Of a stretch of 64,000 nt of DNA, positions 47,807 through 56,330 are shown piece after piece. Below the pieces are notes generated by a model that was not told the origin of the DNA, made no database searches, and saw only the letters and a list, made by a program, of their open reading frames with translations. The translations under genes were made by a program, and so were the position numbers. Every line of letters begins with the position of its first letter. Position 1 is the first letter of the stretch. The stretch lies in NCBI RefSeq assembly GCF_000427295.1, contig NZ_ATNM01000035.1:37520-101519 (forward strand), written 5' to 3'. Origin of the DNA: Cyclobacterium qasimii M12-11B (GTDB taxonomy: Bacteria; Bacteroidota; Bacteroidia; Cytophagales; Cyclobacteriaceae).

Positions 47807-48100
47807 ATGACACACGCGGAACGCCATATTGTGGAAAACCTATTCGGTGCTTTCTGAAAGTTTAAGTGCTGTAGGTAAATTAGAATTGCTCCAACGGCTT
47901 ACGAAAACTATTAAGAAAGCCAGAAGCTTTAATGAAAAGATTTTTTCAGTTCTTTCGGGGGATTTGCATCAGAAAAGCTTGCCGAAGAAATTAACAAGGA
48001 TATTAGTGGAAGCAGAACGTTCAGAACAAAGGACTTGAAATTGTAGTAGATGAAATATTTGCTAGACACGAATATTTAATCTCGATGAAATTATCAGGAA
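47807..48100 (+). pseudogene. Relic of the VapBC-type pair
   Basis: Closely similar to 19119-19420. The antitoxin part starts MTHAERHIVE, then shifts frame and continues as SESLSAVGKLELLQRLTKTI, with a second shift before its end. The PIN part starts at 48050 (MKYLLDTNI) and breaks after ~10 codons. Sequence then passes into an attC right half. Inactive. Confidence 0.7.
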
Positions 48101-48104
48101 GCGA

Positions 48105-48148
48105 AGGTCTTCGAATACCCGCGGTGTCGAAGCTGAAATCCGTTATAC
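48105..48148 (+). other. Right half of a type A attC
   Basis: CCCGCGGTGTCGAAGCTGAAATCCGTTATAC matches the right arm of type A sites (CCCGCCGTCTCCAAGCTGAATC). Right core GTTATAC. It marks the start of the cassette holding the gene at 48248. Confidence 0.6.
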
Positions 48149-48247
48149 CTCCTTACTAAGAAGGTTCTCGATTACCTTAATAAAGTAGCATGAATTGATT
48201 CATAGAAATAATTGTATTACAGAAAAAGACAGACAAGAGATAGAGCC

Positions 48248-48706
48248 ATGAAAAAATTGTTTTTTCTAATAGCATTAATTATTTCGATTTCCCATCTTAA
48301 AGCTCAAGACACTTTGAACTACGAATTGGTAGATGCTTTTAGGATAGACAAGAAATTCTCATCTGAAATTTTAAATTATCTGATAAAAAAAGGGGAATTA
48401 ACAAAATCTGAGGTTGATGAACGAATGTTGAATATATTTCAAAGCGTTTATGTTATTGATATTTTTAATCCAAATAACCTTAATCAAAACGGAATCTATA
48501 GATTTGGTAGAATTACAAGCCATGGAGATATTTATCTCCTGATTAAATCTGAAAACAAAATAGAAATAATTAATGATTTCAGCCATGAAGCAATTCAAAA
48601 AAAGGTTGGAAATTTTCTCCAACAAGAATCAAACGAATTTGATGGTCATACAATAAAAAATTATCAAGAAGCATTGAATAATTGGTTTGTAAATAGAAGT
48701 TATTGA
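48248..48706 (+). CDS. Small secreted hypothetical protein (cassette)
   Basis: A 152-residue protein with signal peptide MKKLFFLIALIISISHLKAQ. The mature part is helical at first (EILNYLIKKGELTKSEVDERML) and then beta-rich (GIYRFGRITSHGDIYLLIK). The family is not recognised. The ATG at 48248 is chosen because it opens the signal peptide. It lies between an attC right half and attC A6 and so is a cassette gene. Confidence 0.5.
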   Translation: MKKLFFLIALIISISHLKAQDTLNYELVDAFRIDKKFSSEILNYLIKKGELTKSEVDERMLNIFQSVYVIDIFNPNNLNQNGIYRFGRITSHGDIYLLIKSENKIEIINDFSHEAIQKKVGNFLQQESNEFDGHTIKNYQEALNNWFVNRSY

Positions 48707-48715
48707 AAAACAACG

Positions 48716-48848
48716 AGATATAATATTACCTCAGATTCAGCGGGTGGTTTCGAGTAAATAGAAAAACCAGAATTTTTAGGAAGCTAGGGGTAGGTTGGAA
48801 GCGAACGTCTCCGAATGGCCGCCGTCTCCAAACTGAATCCCTTTAGCA
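48716..48848 (+). other. attC site, type A, distant copy with mutated cores
   Basis: 133 bases aligned with the type A sites of the main array. Left core ATATAAT (C to T), right core TTTAGCA (G to T at the cleavage point). Inner words CAGCGGGTGG and GGCCGCCGTCTCCAAACTG are kept. Lies 24 kb from the main array. Confidence 0.75.
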
Positions 48849-49229
48849 TGCCACTTAGCTTTTTTAAAGGGATTGGTGGAATCTGCTCCATTGATGAAAA
48901 TCTAGGATATAAAAAGTTTATTATTGCCCTTTCTTTTCCTTCAGATATTGAATGGGTAGAAGCAGGAATTTTCTCTCCTTATGGAACGATAAAAGTCATT
49001 GGAAACGAAGCGAGGAAGGAGTAGAATGGACAATCACCATACCTGCCAATACCATGGCTGAAATAAGGTTGCCTGGAGAAGGAGAGAAAGCTTCCTGTTT
49101 TTTTAACCTAAAAGAAAAAGTTTTGAAAAAATAGTTGATGACAAAGGAGTATTTATATATTCGGTAGATTTGCCTAGTGGAATATACAATTTGATGTTGG
49201 ACGGTAAAAGATTGGAGATGACTATTTAG
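48848..49229 (+). pseudogene. C-terminal remnant of a GH78 alpha-L-rhamnosidase
   Basis: Reading across two frameshifts gives ENLGYKKFII...SDIEWVEAGIFSPYGTIK, SHWKRSEEGVEW and TITIPANTMAEIRLPG. This is the final domain of bacterial GH78 rhamnosidases, where a Tyr-Gly-x-Ile segment precedes an IPANTxAxxxLP strand. Shifts are near 48995 and in the A-run near 49130. All catalytic parts are missing. It begins at the very edge of attC A6, so cassette DNA has replaced the front of the gene. Confidence 0.7.
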
Positions 49230-49365
49230 AATATCAATCTATGATTGAGGGTAATTGGTAATTATTGCAAAAGAAAATTATGCCAATCCATATTTAATAA
49301 CTATAATTAGGAAGCCTGAGTTGTAATAATCCCTTTTTTGAGGATTGGTCATAATAAATCCAAAA

Positions 49366-49974
49366 ATGCCTAATTATAAACTTGATCCCTTTTCAAGTGA
49401 TATTTCTGAAATCAAAAATACAGACGCTACAATAATTGTTGCGAATGGGATGTTATGGGATGAATTCAGAAAAGGTGGTGATGCTGCCTTTATTCAGATA
49501 TATGAGCAATTTTTTGATAGCCTATTTGCTTATGGCATGCGTTTATCTAAGGATGAATCCCAAACCAAGGATGGTATTCAGGAGGTCTTCTTTGATCTCA
49601 GGCGTCTACGTCATAAAATAGGCCCTACTGACAATATTAAGTTTTATTTACTTAAATGCCTTAACCGAAAACTTCAGCGTCAGTTTTCCAAATGGGAACA
49701 CAGAAGGGAAAGCCTTGACATAGGTCAGGATTTTGATTTCACGATTTCCCATGAACAACAGTTGATTGATCAACAAATGGGTATGGAGAAGATTGAGGAG
49801 TTGAATAGTGCTATTGCCAAGCTTAGTCCCAGAAAAAAAGAAATCATATATTATTTTTTTTACGAAGGATTTAGTTACGCGCAGGTCCAGGAAATTATGG
49901 GATTGGACAGTGTCAAAACTACTCGGAATCTAATGTACAAGGCTTTGGGCTTTTTACGAGAAAAGCTTAAATAG
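49366..49974 (+). CDS. ECF sigma factor (Bacteroidota SusC-associated type)
   Basis: A 202-residue sigma-70 family protein. The start at 49366 (MPNYKLDPF) aligns with its truncated paralogue at 27792. Region 2 lies around FIQIYEQFFDSLFAYGMRLSKD and DGIQEVFFDLRRLRHKIG. Region 4 is at LSPRKKEIIYYFFYEGFSYAQVQEIMGL...NLMYKALGFLREKL with the helix-turn-helix. It is followed by FecR and SusC, the standard trans-envelope signalling arrangement, so it should activate the SusCD operon when glycan is imported. Confidence 0.9.
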   Translation: MPNYKLDPFSSDISEIKNTDATIIVANGMLWDEFRKGGDAAFIQIYEQFFDSLFAYGMRLSKDESQTKDGIQEVFFDLRRLRHKIGPTDNIKFYLLKCLNRKLQRQFSKWEHRRESLDIGQDFDFTISHEQQLIDQQMGMEKIEELNSAIAKLSPRKKEIIYYFFYEGFSYAQVQEIMGLDSVKTTRNLMYKALGFLREKLK

Positions 49975-50100
49975 GGCAATAGTGAAGTTTAATTTGTTAG
50001 CCGTTTCTTTCTATTAATTAGATATTTCAAAAAAACGTAAAATTTTTAGGTGTTCTTTTGGAGGTGCTTTGTATTTGCATATAAAGCCAGTACAATTTTG

Positions 50101-51102
50101 ATGAAGACCAAAGAGGAATTTTTAATTGACCCAGAGTTTATTGCCTGGGTAAGGCACCCAAATGATCATTTGAATGATTATTGGTCTAAATGGATGGATG
50201 CCAATTCTGCAAATTTAAGAGAACTAAAGCTGGCCCGAGAAATTTTATTGCGTACCAACTACCAGGAATACAAGGCCCCGGCGGGGATGAAAGATGCTAT
50301 TAGACAAAAGCTTTTAACCATAAAACCTGCGGACCATCCAAGAGAAAAGAAGAATTACCGATGGATTATTAATCTAGCAGCTGTGTTTTTGATTGGACTT
50401 GCCTTGGTATGGATCTCTGGAGTTTTTAACAAAGACATAGTAGAAAGCCCTGTTGAAAATGTGGTAATGCATCACAAGAGGACCGTTTCAGGCGAGAAAT
50501 TACAGTTAACCCTGGCGGATGGCTCAAGGGTTTGGTTGAACAGCAACAGTGAATTTTCTTTTCCGGATAAATTTGGAGCTACAGAGAGAAGGGTGATTTT
50601 AAAAGGAGAAGCATTTATTGAAGTGGAGAAGGATAGCTTAAGACCTTTTAGGGTTGTCGCTCAGGGATTGGTGACCACTGCTTTAGGTACTTCCTTCAAT
50701 ATTAAGGAAAAGGGTGATTTAGGGATAAAGATTTCATTGGTAACGGGTAAGGTTAAGGTTGAGAATGTTTCCACAAGTGAAGATTTTATTCTTAGACCTG
50801 GAGAAGAATTGCATAGAGATCCTATTACAGGTGAAAAAAGCATACGGAAGTTTGATACGCATACTATTTCATCATGGAAAGACGGAATCTTATTGTTTGA
50901 AAAATCGAGCCTAGATGAGGTTGTGGAAATACTGGAAAATTGGTATGGGGTAAAGATAAACATGCAAAATCCCACAAAAGTAACCTGGGAATTTTCAAGT
51001 GAATACCGTAATCAAAGCCTGGAGAATGTGTTGAAGAGTATGGGCTATGTGCAAAATTTTGAATTTGATATAAAAGGAAAAAATGTTACAATCAAATTTT
51101 AA
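50101..51102 (+). CDS. FecR-type anti-sigma factor
   Basis: A 333-residue protein from the ATG at 50101 (MKTKEEFL). An N-terminal cytoplasmic helical domain is followed by a transmembrane helix near residue 92-112 (WIINLAAVFLIGLALVWI), the FecR domain (LTLADGSRVWLNSNSEFSFPDKF, RRVILKGEAFIEVEKD, TTALGTSFNIKEKGD) and a C-terminal DUF4974 domain (SSLDEVVEILENWYGVKI). Complete, unlike the copy at 44180. It should hold the sigma factor inactive until the SusC STN domain contacts its periplasmic part. Confidence 0.92.
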   Translation: MKTKEEFLIDPEFIAWVRHPNDHLNDYWSKWMDANSANLRELKLAREILLRTNYQEYKAPAGMKDAIRQKLLTIKPADHPREKKNYRWIINLAAVFLIGLALVWISGVFNKDIVESPVENVVMHHKRTVSGEKLQLTLADGSRVWLNSNSEFSFPDKFGATERRVILKGEAFIEVEKDSLRPFRVVAQGLVTTALGTSFNIKEKGDLGIKISLVTGKVKVENVSTSEDFILRPGEELHRDPITGEKSIRKFDTHTISSWKDGILLFEKSSLDEVVEILENWYGVKINMQNPTKVTWEFSSEYRNQSLENVLKSMGYVQNFEFDIKGKNVTIKF

Positions 51103-51135
51103 AAATAGAATACACAAGAGACCACCATAAAAAAA

Positions 51136-51157
51136 CCGGTTGGATAAATCCAACCGG
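51136..51157 (+). promoter_or_regulatory. Hairpin in the FecR-SusC leader
   Basis: A perfect 10-bp inverted repeat CCGGTTGGAT-AA-ATCCAACCGG, 34 bases after the FecR stop and ~90 before SusC. It has an A-run before and no T-run after on the plus strand. A related hairpin is at 28632 before the paralogous SusC, and sequence between hairpin and start codon is also conserved. Probably an RNA leader or 3'-end processing structure. Confidence 0.55.
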
Positions 51158-51248
51158 CTGTGAGAGGTCTAATGATGAAGAACATTGGGGAATGGATCCA
51201 TCAATAGACCGTGCATATTGAAATTAATTCCAATAAACATTCAAAAAT

Positions 51249-54200
51249 ATGAAAAAAAAATTACTTCAGACAATTATGATGTTGTCCAAAGGCTTCTTGT
51301 ACGGCTTAGTTTTCCAAATGTTGGTGGTGAACTTCACCAGTGTTATACAAGCAAAAGGCCAGTATAAAAGCATTGAAGAAGTTACCATTCGGCTATCTGC
51401 CCCTTCATTAAGTATAGGGCAGTTCTTTAAAGAAGTAGAAAGAAAAACTCCTTTTAAGTTTGCATTTGATAATCAAAGGCTTGACAAGTCCCAGATTATA
51501 CGTTTCGATCAACAGAAAGGAACTGTAGAAGAGAGCCTTATTGTCGCTGGCAAACAGTTAAAACTAAGTTTCCGTCAGATAAACAATACAATTGATGTAA
51601 TCAAGCGTACTGAATCTGAGGTAAAAAGTATTTCCATAATGGAAATGAAACCTATCTCTGGTACGGTGAAGGATGAAAATGGTGAAGGGATACCAGGAGC
51701 CACAGTATTGGTTGTTGGGACAAGTTCAGGGACAGCGACGGATATAGATGGAAATTTCAGCCTGGATGTAGACGAAGGTGCGGTACTTCTGGTTTCATTT
51801 ATCGGTTACGAGTCACAAAGAGTAACTGTAGGAAATCAAAGCAGCTTATTTATCACCTTGTCAGAAGATCAATCCTCTTTGGATGAAGTGGTGGTCGTGG
51901 GTTATGGTACCCAGAAAAGCAGGGATTTGACTACGGCTGTAGCCAAACTTTCCGGAGAAAAACTTGAGGACAGAACAGGAACCATTACCCGAGTTGACCA
52001 GGCATTAATAGGTGCATTGGCCGGAGTTAGGGTTCAGGAAGTTTCAGGTCAACCGGGTAGGCCTTTAAGCATTAAAGTGAGAGGTACAGGCTCGATTACT
52101 GCAGGGTCAGAACCATTGTATGTCGTGGATGGTGTGCCTATTTCTGGTGATTTGGATAATATTGCTGTTGGCAATATTGAAAGTATAGAAGTTTTGAAAG
52201 ATGCAGCTGCTTCTGCTATTTATGGGTCAAGAGGAGCCAATGGGGTAGTAATCATAACTACAAAGAAAGGGACTTCTGGAGCTCCTGTTGTTTCTATCAA
52301 AACAAGGTATGGTTTCCAACAGGTTGCAAAAACTTATGATGTATTAAACAGGGATGAGTGGATAGATTTTGCTGTAGAGGAAAGGAACAATACTTATTTA
52401 TTGAATGGTGGGGATCCTAACGTTCCCTATGATGACAGACCAGGAGGAAGCAGAATAAATCCGGAATGGATTTCAAACCCTGGAAGTTTCCCGGATACAG
52501 ATTGGCAAGCTTTAATTTCAAGAACTGCACCAATTCATAATTCCCAATTGTCAATTTCGGGAGGTACAGATAACACAACCTATAATGTCTATGCAGACGT
52601 CTTTCAGCAAGAGGGAGTTATAAAGCATACAGATTATAACAGGTATTCATTTAAAGTAAATGTAGAAACCAAAATTCATGAGAGGGTGAAAGTTGGTTTA
52701 AACATAAGTCCAAGTTTTTCCATCCAAAATGAAGCTGATGCAGAAGATGTGGGTGGACCGATTTCCAGAGCCAAATTTTTAGCACCTATAGTTGAACCTC
52801 ATTTGGGTACAGTTAACACTGGTGGAGAGCCATATACAAGAACAGATATTCTGGTCAATCCATTGGCTTGGTTGGAGGAAACGGATGATGAAACCAAAAG
52901 ATTCAGAACGATCGGAAGCTTTTATGCAGAGTTGGAAATCATAAAAAACCTAAGTTTAAGAAACGCTACATCTGCCGATTACTCAACAGGAAACAATAGC
53001 TTTTATAAGACCAATAATGTTAATAGAGACAATGGAAGCTACGCTCAAGCTGCTACTTCATTGAATACCAATTTATTGAACGAAACATTATTGAGTTATT
53101 CTATCGGAAATGAAAACCATGATTTTACCGCAATAGCTGGGTTTTCTGCTCAGAAATTCCGTAATGAAAATACTTTTAGTGAAGTAAGGGGATTTCCGGA
53201 TGACTTGGTTAAAACGCTAAATGCGGGTACAGAACTTATAGCCGCCCAATCTACAGCTAGTGAACACAGCCTTTTGTCCTATTTTTCACGTGCTACCTAC
53301 AGTTTAAATGACCGCTATTTAGTTACAGCAAGTATCCGAAGAGATGGATCTTCCAGATTTGGAGGCAATAACAAATGGGGTTGGTTTCCATCTGTTTCAA
53401 TGGGGTGGAGAGTATCGGAAGAAAATTTCATGAAAAGTGTCAACGTACTGAATAATTTGAAATTAAGGGCCAGTTATGGCGCAACTGGAAATTACAATAT
53501 TCCTAACTATGGATACATAGGATCTCTTTCGCAAACAAATTATGTGTTGGGAGATGGAACGGGTAGCCTTGTAGGAGGTTTGAGCCCTTCATCTTTTAGT
53601 AATCCGGAGTTAAGCTGGGAAAAAAACAACACTTTAAATTTAGGTGTTGATATTGGCTTTCTGGAAAACAGATTCACATTAGGTGTGGATGTCTATAGAA
53701 GCATAACCCGTGACTTACTCTTGAATGTTCCTATTCCAGTTATTTCAGGATTTAGTAGCACCTTGCAAAATATAGGTAAGGTAGAAAACAAAGGGTTAGA
53801 GTTTGAACTGGGTGCCAGGGTTATCAATACCAGTGATTTTTCATGGAGAATAGATGGGAATTTATCCTTCAATAGAAATAAGGTCTTGGAATTAGGTCCA
53901 GAAGGAGCGCCAATTCCCGGATTTGCCAGAGGTACCTCTGTTACGATCACTCAAATAGGATCTCCAATTGGAAGTTATTTCCTTATTCCTGTAGCTGGAG
54001 TTTTCATGACTGAAGAAGAATTGAATTCTAGTCCTAAGTCGAAAACCCAAAATGTGGGTGACTTAAAATATGTAGATACCAACGAGGATGGTATAATTAC
54101 TGATGATGACAAACAAATTGTTGGGAAAAACCAACCTGATTTTACCTGGGGTTTGACTCAAACCATCCAATATAAAAATTTCGATTTAAGTGTAATGGCT

Positions 54201-54638
54201 TATGGAGAATCAGGAAACAATTTGCTCAATGAAAGTCAGGGTGGTGCAGGACGTTCCCATGTAGGGAATGTACTAGGATATTGGAGAGACAGGTATGTTT
54301 CAGCAGAAAACCCAGGAGATGGTATAACCCCAAGGGCTGCGGTTACTTCAAACTTGACTACGCCCTCAACGTTTTGGCTGTTTGATGGCAGTTTCTGGAG
54401 AATTAGAAATGTATCTCTAGGCTATAATGCTCCGGATGTTTTCTTAGGGAATTTTAGAGGTGCAATCTCAGGGTTAAGAGTTTATTTGAGTGCTGAAAAT
54501 GTATTCACCAAAGACAACTATTTTGGTAACCCGCAAACCGGGGTAAGGGACAACAGCCTGTTGGTTCCTGGTATTGATGCTACAAATACTTATCCATTGG
54601 CCAAATCGCTTGTTTTGGGTTTAAACATTACATTTTAA
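51249..54638 (+). CDS. SusC-like TonB-dependent receptor with STN domain
   Basis: A 1,129-residue intact receptor. Signal region GFLYGLVFQMLVVNFTSVIQA, STN domain at ~40-120, carboxypeptidase-like domain (ISGTVKDENGEGIPGATV), SLDEVVVVGYGTQKSRDLTTAV, plug (YVVDGVPISGDLDNIAVGNI, ASAIYGSRGANGVV) and a barrel ending SLVLGLNITF. Its first ~120 residues closely resemble the frameshifted receptor at 28744, so the two loci are duplicates. Transcribed with sigma, FecR and SusD. Confidence 0.95.
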   Translation: MKKKLLQTIMMLSKGFLYGLVFQMLVVNFTSVIQAKGQYKSIEEVTIRLSAPSLSIGQFFKEVERKTPFKFAFDNQRLDKSQIIRFDQQKGTVEESLIVAGKQLKLSFRQINNTIDVIKRTESEVKSISIMEMKPISGTVKDENGEGIPGATVLVVGTSSGTATDIDGNFSLDVDEGAVLLVSFIGYESQRVTVGNQSSLFITLSEDQSSLDEVVVVGYGTQKSRDLTTAVAKLSGEKLEDRTGTITRVDQALIGALAGVRVQEVSGQPGRPLSIKVRGTGSITAGSEPLYVVDGVPISGDLDNIAVGNIESIEVLKDAAASAIYGSRGANGVVIITTKKGTSGAPVVSIKTRYGFQQVAKTYDVLNRDEWIDFAVEERNNTYLLNGGDPNVPYDDRPGGSRINPEWISNPGSFPDTDWQALISRTAPIHNSQLSISGGTDNTTYNVYADVFQQEGVIKHTDYNRYSFKVNVETKIHERVKVGLNISPSFSIQNEADAEDVGGPISRAKFLAPIVEPHLGTVNTGGEPYTRTDILVNPLAWLEETDDETKRFRTIGSFYAELEIIKNLSLRNATSADYSTGNNSFYKTNNVNRDNGSYAQAATSLNTNLLNETLLSYSIGNENHDFTAIAGFSAQKFRNENTFSEVRGFPDDLVKTLNAGTELIAAQSTASEHSLLSYFSRATYSLNDRYLVTASIRRDGSSRFGGNNKWGWFPSVSMGWRVSEENFMKSVNVLNNLKLRASYGATGNYNIPNYGYIGSLSQTNYVLGDGTGSLVGGLSPSSFSNPELSWEKNNTLNLGVDIGFLENRFTLGVDVYRSITRDLLLNVPIPVISGFSSTLQNIGKVENKGLEFELGARVINTSDFSWRIDGNLSFNRNKVLELGPEGAPIPGFARGTSVTITQIGSPIGSYFLIPVAGVFMTEEELNSSPKSKTQNVGDLKYVDTNEDGIITDDDKQIVGKNQPDFTWGLTQTIQYKNFDLSVMAYGESGNNLLNESQGGAGRSHVGNVLGYWRDRYVSAENPGDGITPRAAVTSNLTTPSTFWLFDGSFWRIRNVSLGYNAPDVFLGNFRGAISGLRVYLSAENVFTKDNYFGNPQTGVRDNSLLVPGIDATNTYPLAKSLVLGLNITF

Positions 54639-54650
54639 AATTTAAGAAAA

Positions 54651-56131
54651 ATGAAATTTATATATAAATATGCATTCATTTCCCTGGCATTTCTATTTTC
54701 ATGTTCAGAAGATTTTCTCAATTTGGCCCCTATTTCTAATAGAAGTGTAGAAGGGTTTTATAATAGTGAGCAGGAATTAAATCAAGCTTTGATGGGCGTT
54801 TATGATGGACTTCAATCCACGCAAACAAGTGTCTATGCCATGTTGATGAAAGAGCAACGCTCCGACAATACCTTTCAGCAATCACTCTTGTATAATTTTC
54901 ACTCAATTATCCATTTTAACGAATCGCCTGAGAACACACAGCTTTACCCTGCCTGGTCGGATTTATTCGAATCTATATACCGCTGTAATATTTTCCTTGA
55001 AAAGATTGAAGGGGTGAGTTTTGAAGATGATCAGTTAAAAGAGCAAATGAAAGCAGAAACCAAAGTGATAAGGGCACTGTTTTATTTTGACCTTGTAAGG
55101 TATTTTGGAGGAGTTCCGATAGTTACAAAACCACTTTCCATTACAGAATCACTTCAATACGAGAGGAATTCCATAGATGAGGTTTACGCAGCCATAATTG
55201 CTGACCTAGAGGAGGCAGCAGCCACTTTACCTCAGACTTACTCATCACAGGATGTAGGAAGGATAACCTCTTTGGCCGCTAAGGCCCTTTTGGGCAAAGT
55301 GTATTTAACCAAGAGTGGGTATCCTTTGAACTCGGGGGAATGGGAGAAAGCAAAGGTTCTACTTGAGGAAGTCATTAATTCAGGGCAATTTGAATTTTTC
55401 CCTCAATATTCAGATGTGTTTAATATCGCCAATGACAATGGAAAACAGTACGTTTTTGGGTTCAATTTAATTCAGACGCTCAAGGAGAAGGTAATCCTAT
55501 TCCTAGAATTCAGGCGGCTAATAATATTGACCGAAATGACCCTGTTTTAGGCGTTTCCTCAGGAGGATCTCCACTAAGCCCAATTGTCTCTCAGGATTTC
55601 ATTAATAGTTTTGAAGAGGGTGATGTAAGACTTGCCCACACCGTTCAAATGCAGTGGCTTCAAAACGATGGGGTAATGTTTTATACTCCCTTTTCTAAAA
55701 AGTTTGTTTCAGGGAATTCCGGTCCACAGAATAACTGGGATATTAATTGGCCTGTCATTCGGTATACAGATGTACTGATGATGTATGCAGAAGTACTAAA
55801 TGAGATTGCTTATACTCCAAATGGGAAAGCTTTTGAAATTTTAAATCAAGTACGAGAAAGAGCCGGTTTGGATCCTAAAGCAGCCAATGATGTGCCCGAT
55901 CAAGGGTCTTTTAGAAACTGGGTATTGAATGAGAGAAGATTTGAATTTGCTTTTGAACACCAGAGATGGCACGATTTGGTTAGAACTGATCAGGGTTTAA
56001 CAGTAATGAAGAATTTTTTGATGGAATATGGACTTGATGGGAATGTAACCAAGGAGAAATACCTTTATCCAATTCCTTCAAGAGTAATTCAAACCAACCC
56101 AATTATTACTCAAAATCCTGGTTTTCAATAA
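54651..56131 (+). pseudogene. SusD-family lipoprotein with one frameshift
   Basis: Frame 54651-55550 encodes a lipoprotein leader (FLFSCSEDFLNLAP), TPR helices and KVIRALFYFDLVRYFGGVP. It then runs out of frame after FGFN. The second part continues in the other frame from NSDAQGEGNPIPR and through 56131 (RRFEFAFEHQRWHDLVR). The break is at CAATTTAATTC (~55465), where TT should be TTT. With that T restored, the protein is ~494 residues and normal. It partners the SusC 12 bases upstream. Confidence 0.85.
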
Positions 56132-56330
56132 AGCAGAAGCATACTTGATACCTGTCCCAGTTTTTGTTGTGAGGGGTTTAAAGGATAATTCATCAGGCCA
56201 TTTGGAGGTTTCAAATTAGCAGGGCTAAATTTTAATCTCCAGATGGCATTGAAAATTTGTGTTTAGTAATTTCAAAACCTAGTCTATTACAGGTTAATCC
56301 CAACTACAATTGCCGCATAAAATAAAAAAT

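Noticed and set aside
51136..51157. Simple transcription terminator after FecR
   Set aside because: The stem has no T-run on the plus strand and a related hairpin plus leader is conserved before the paralogous SusC, so regulation fits better.
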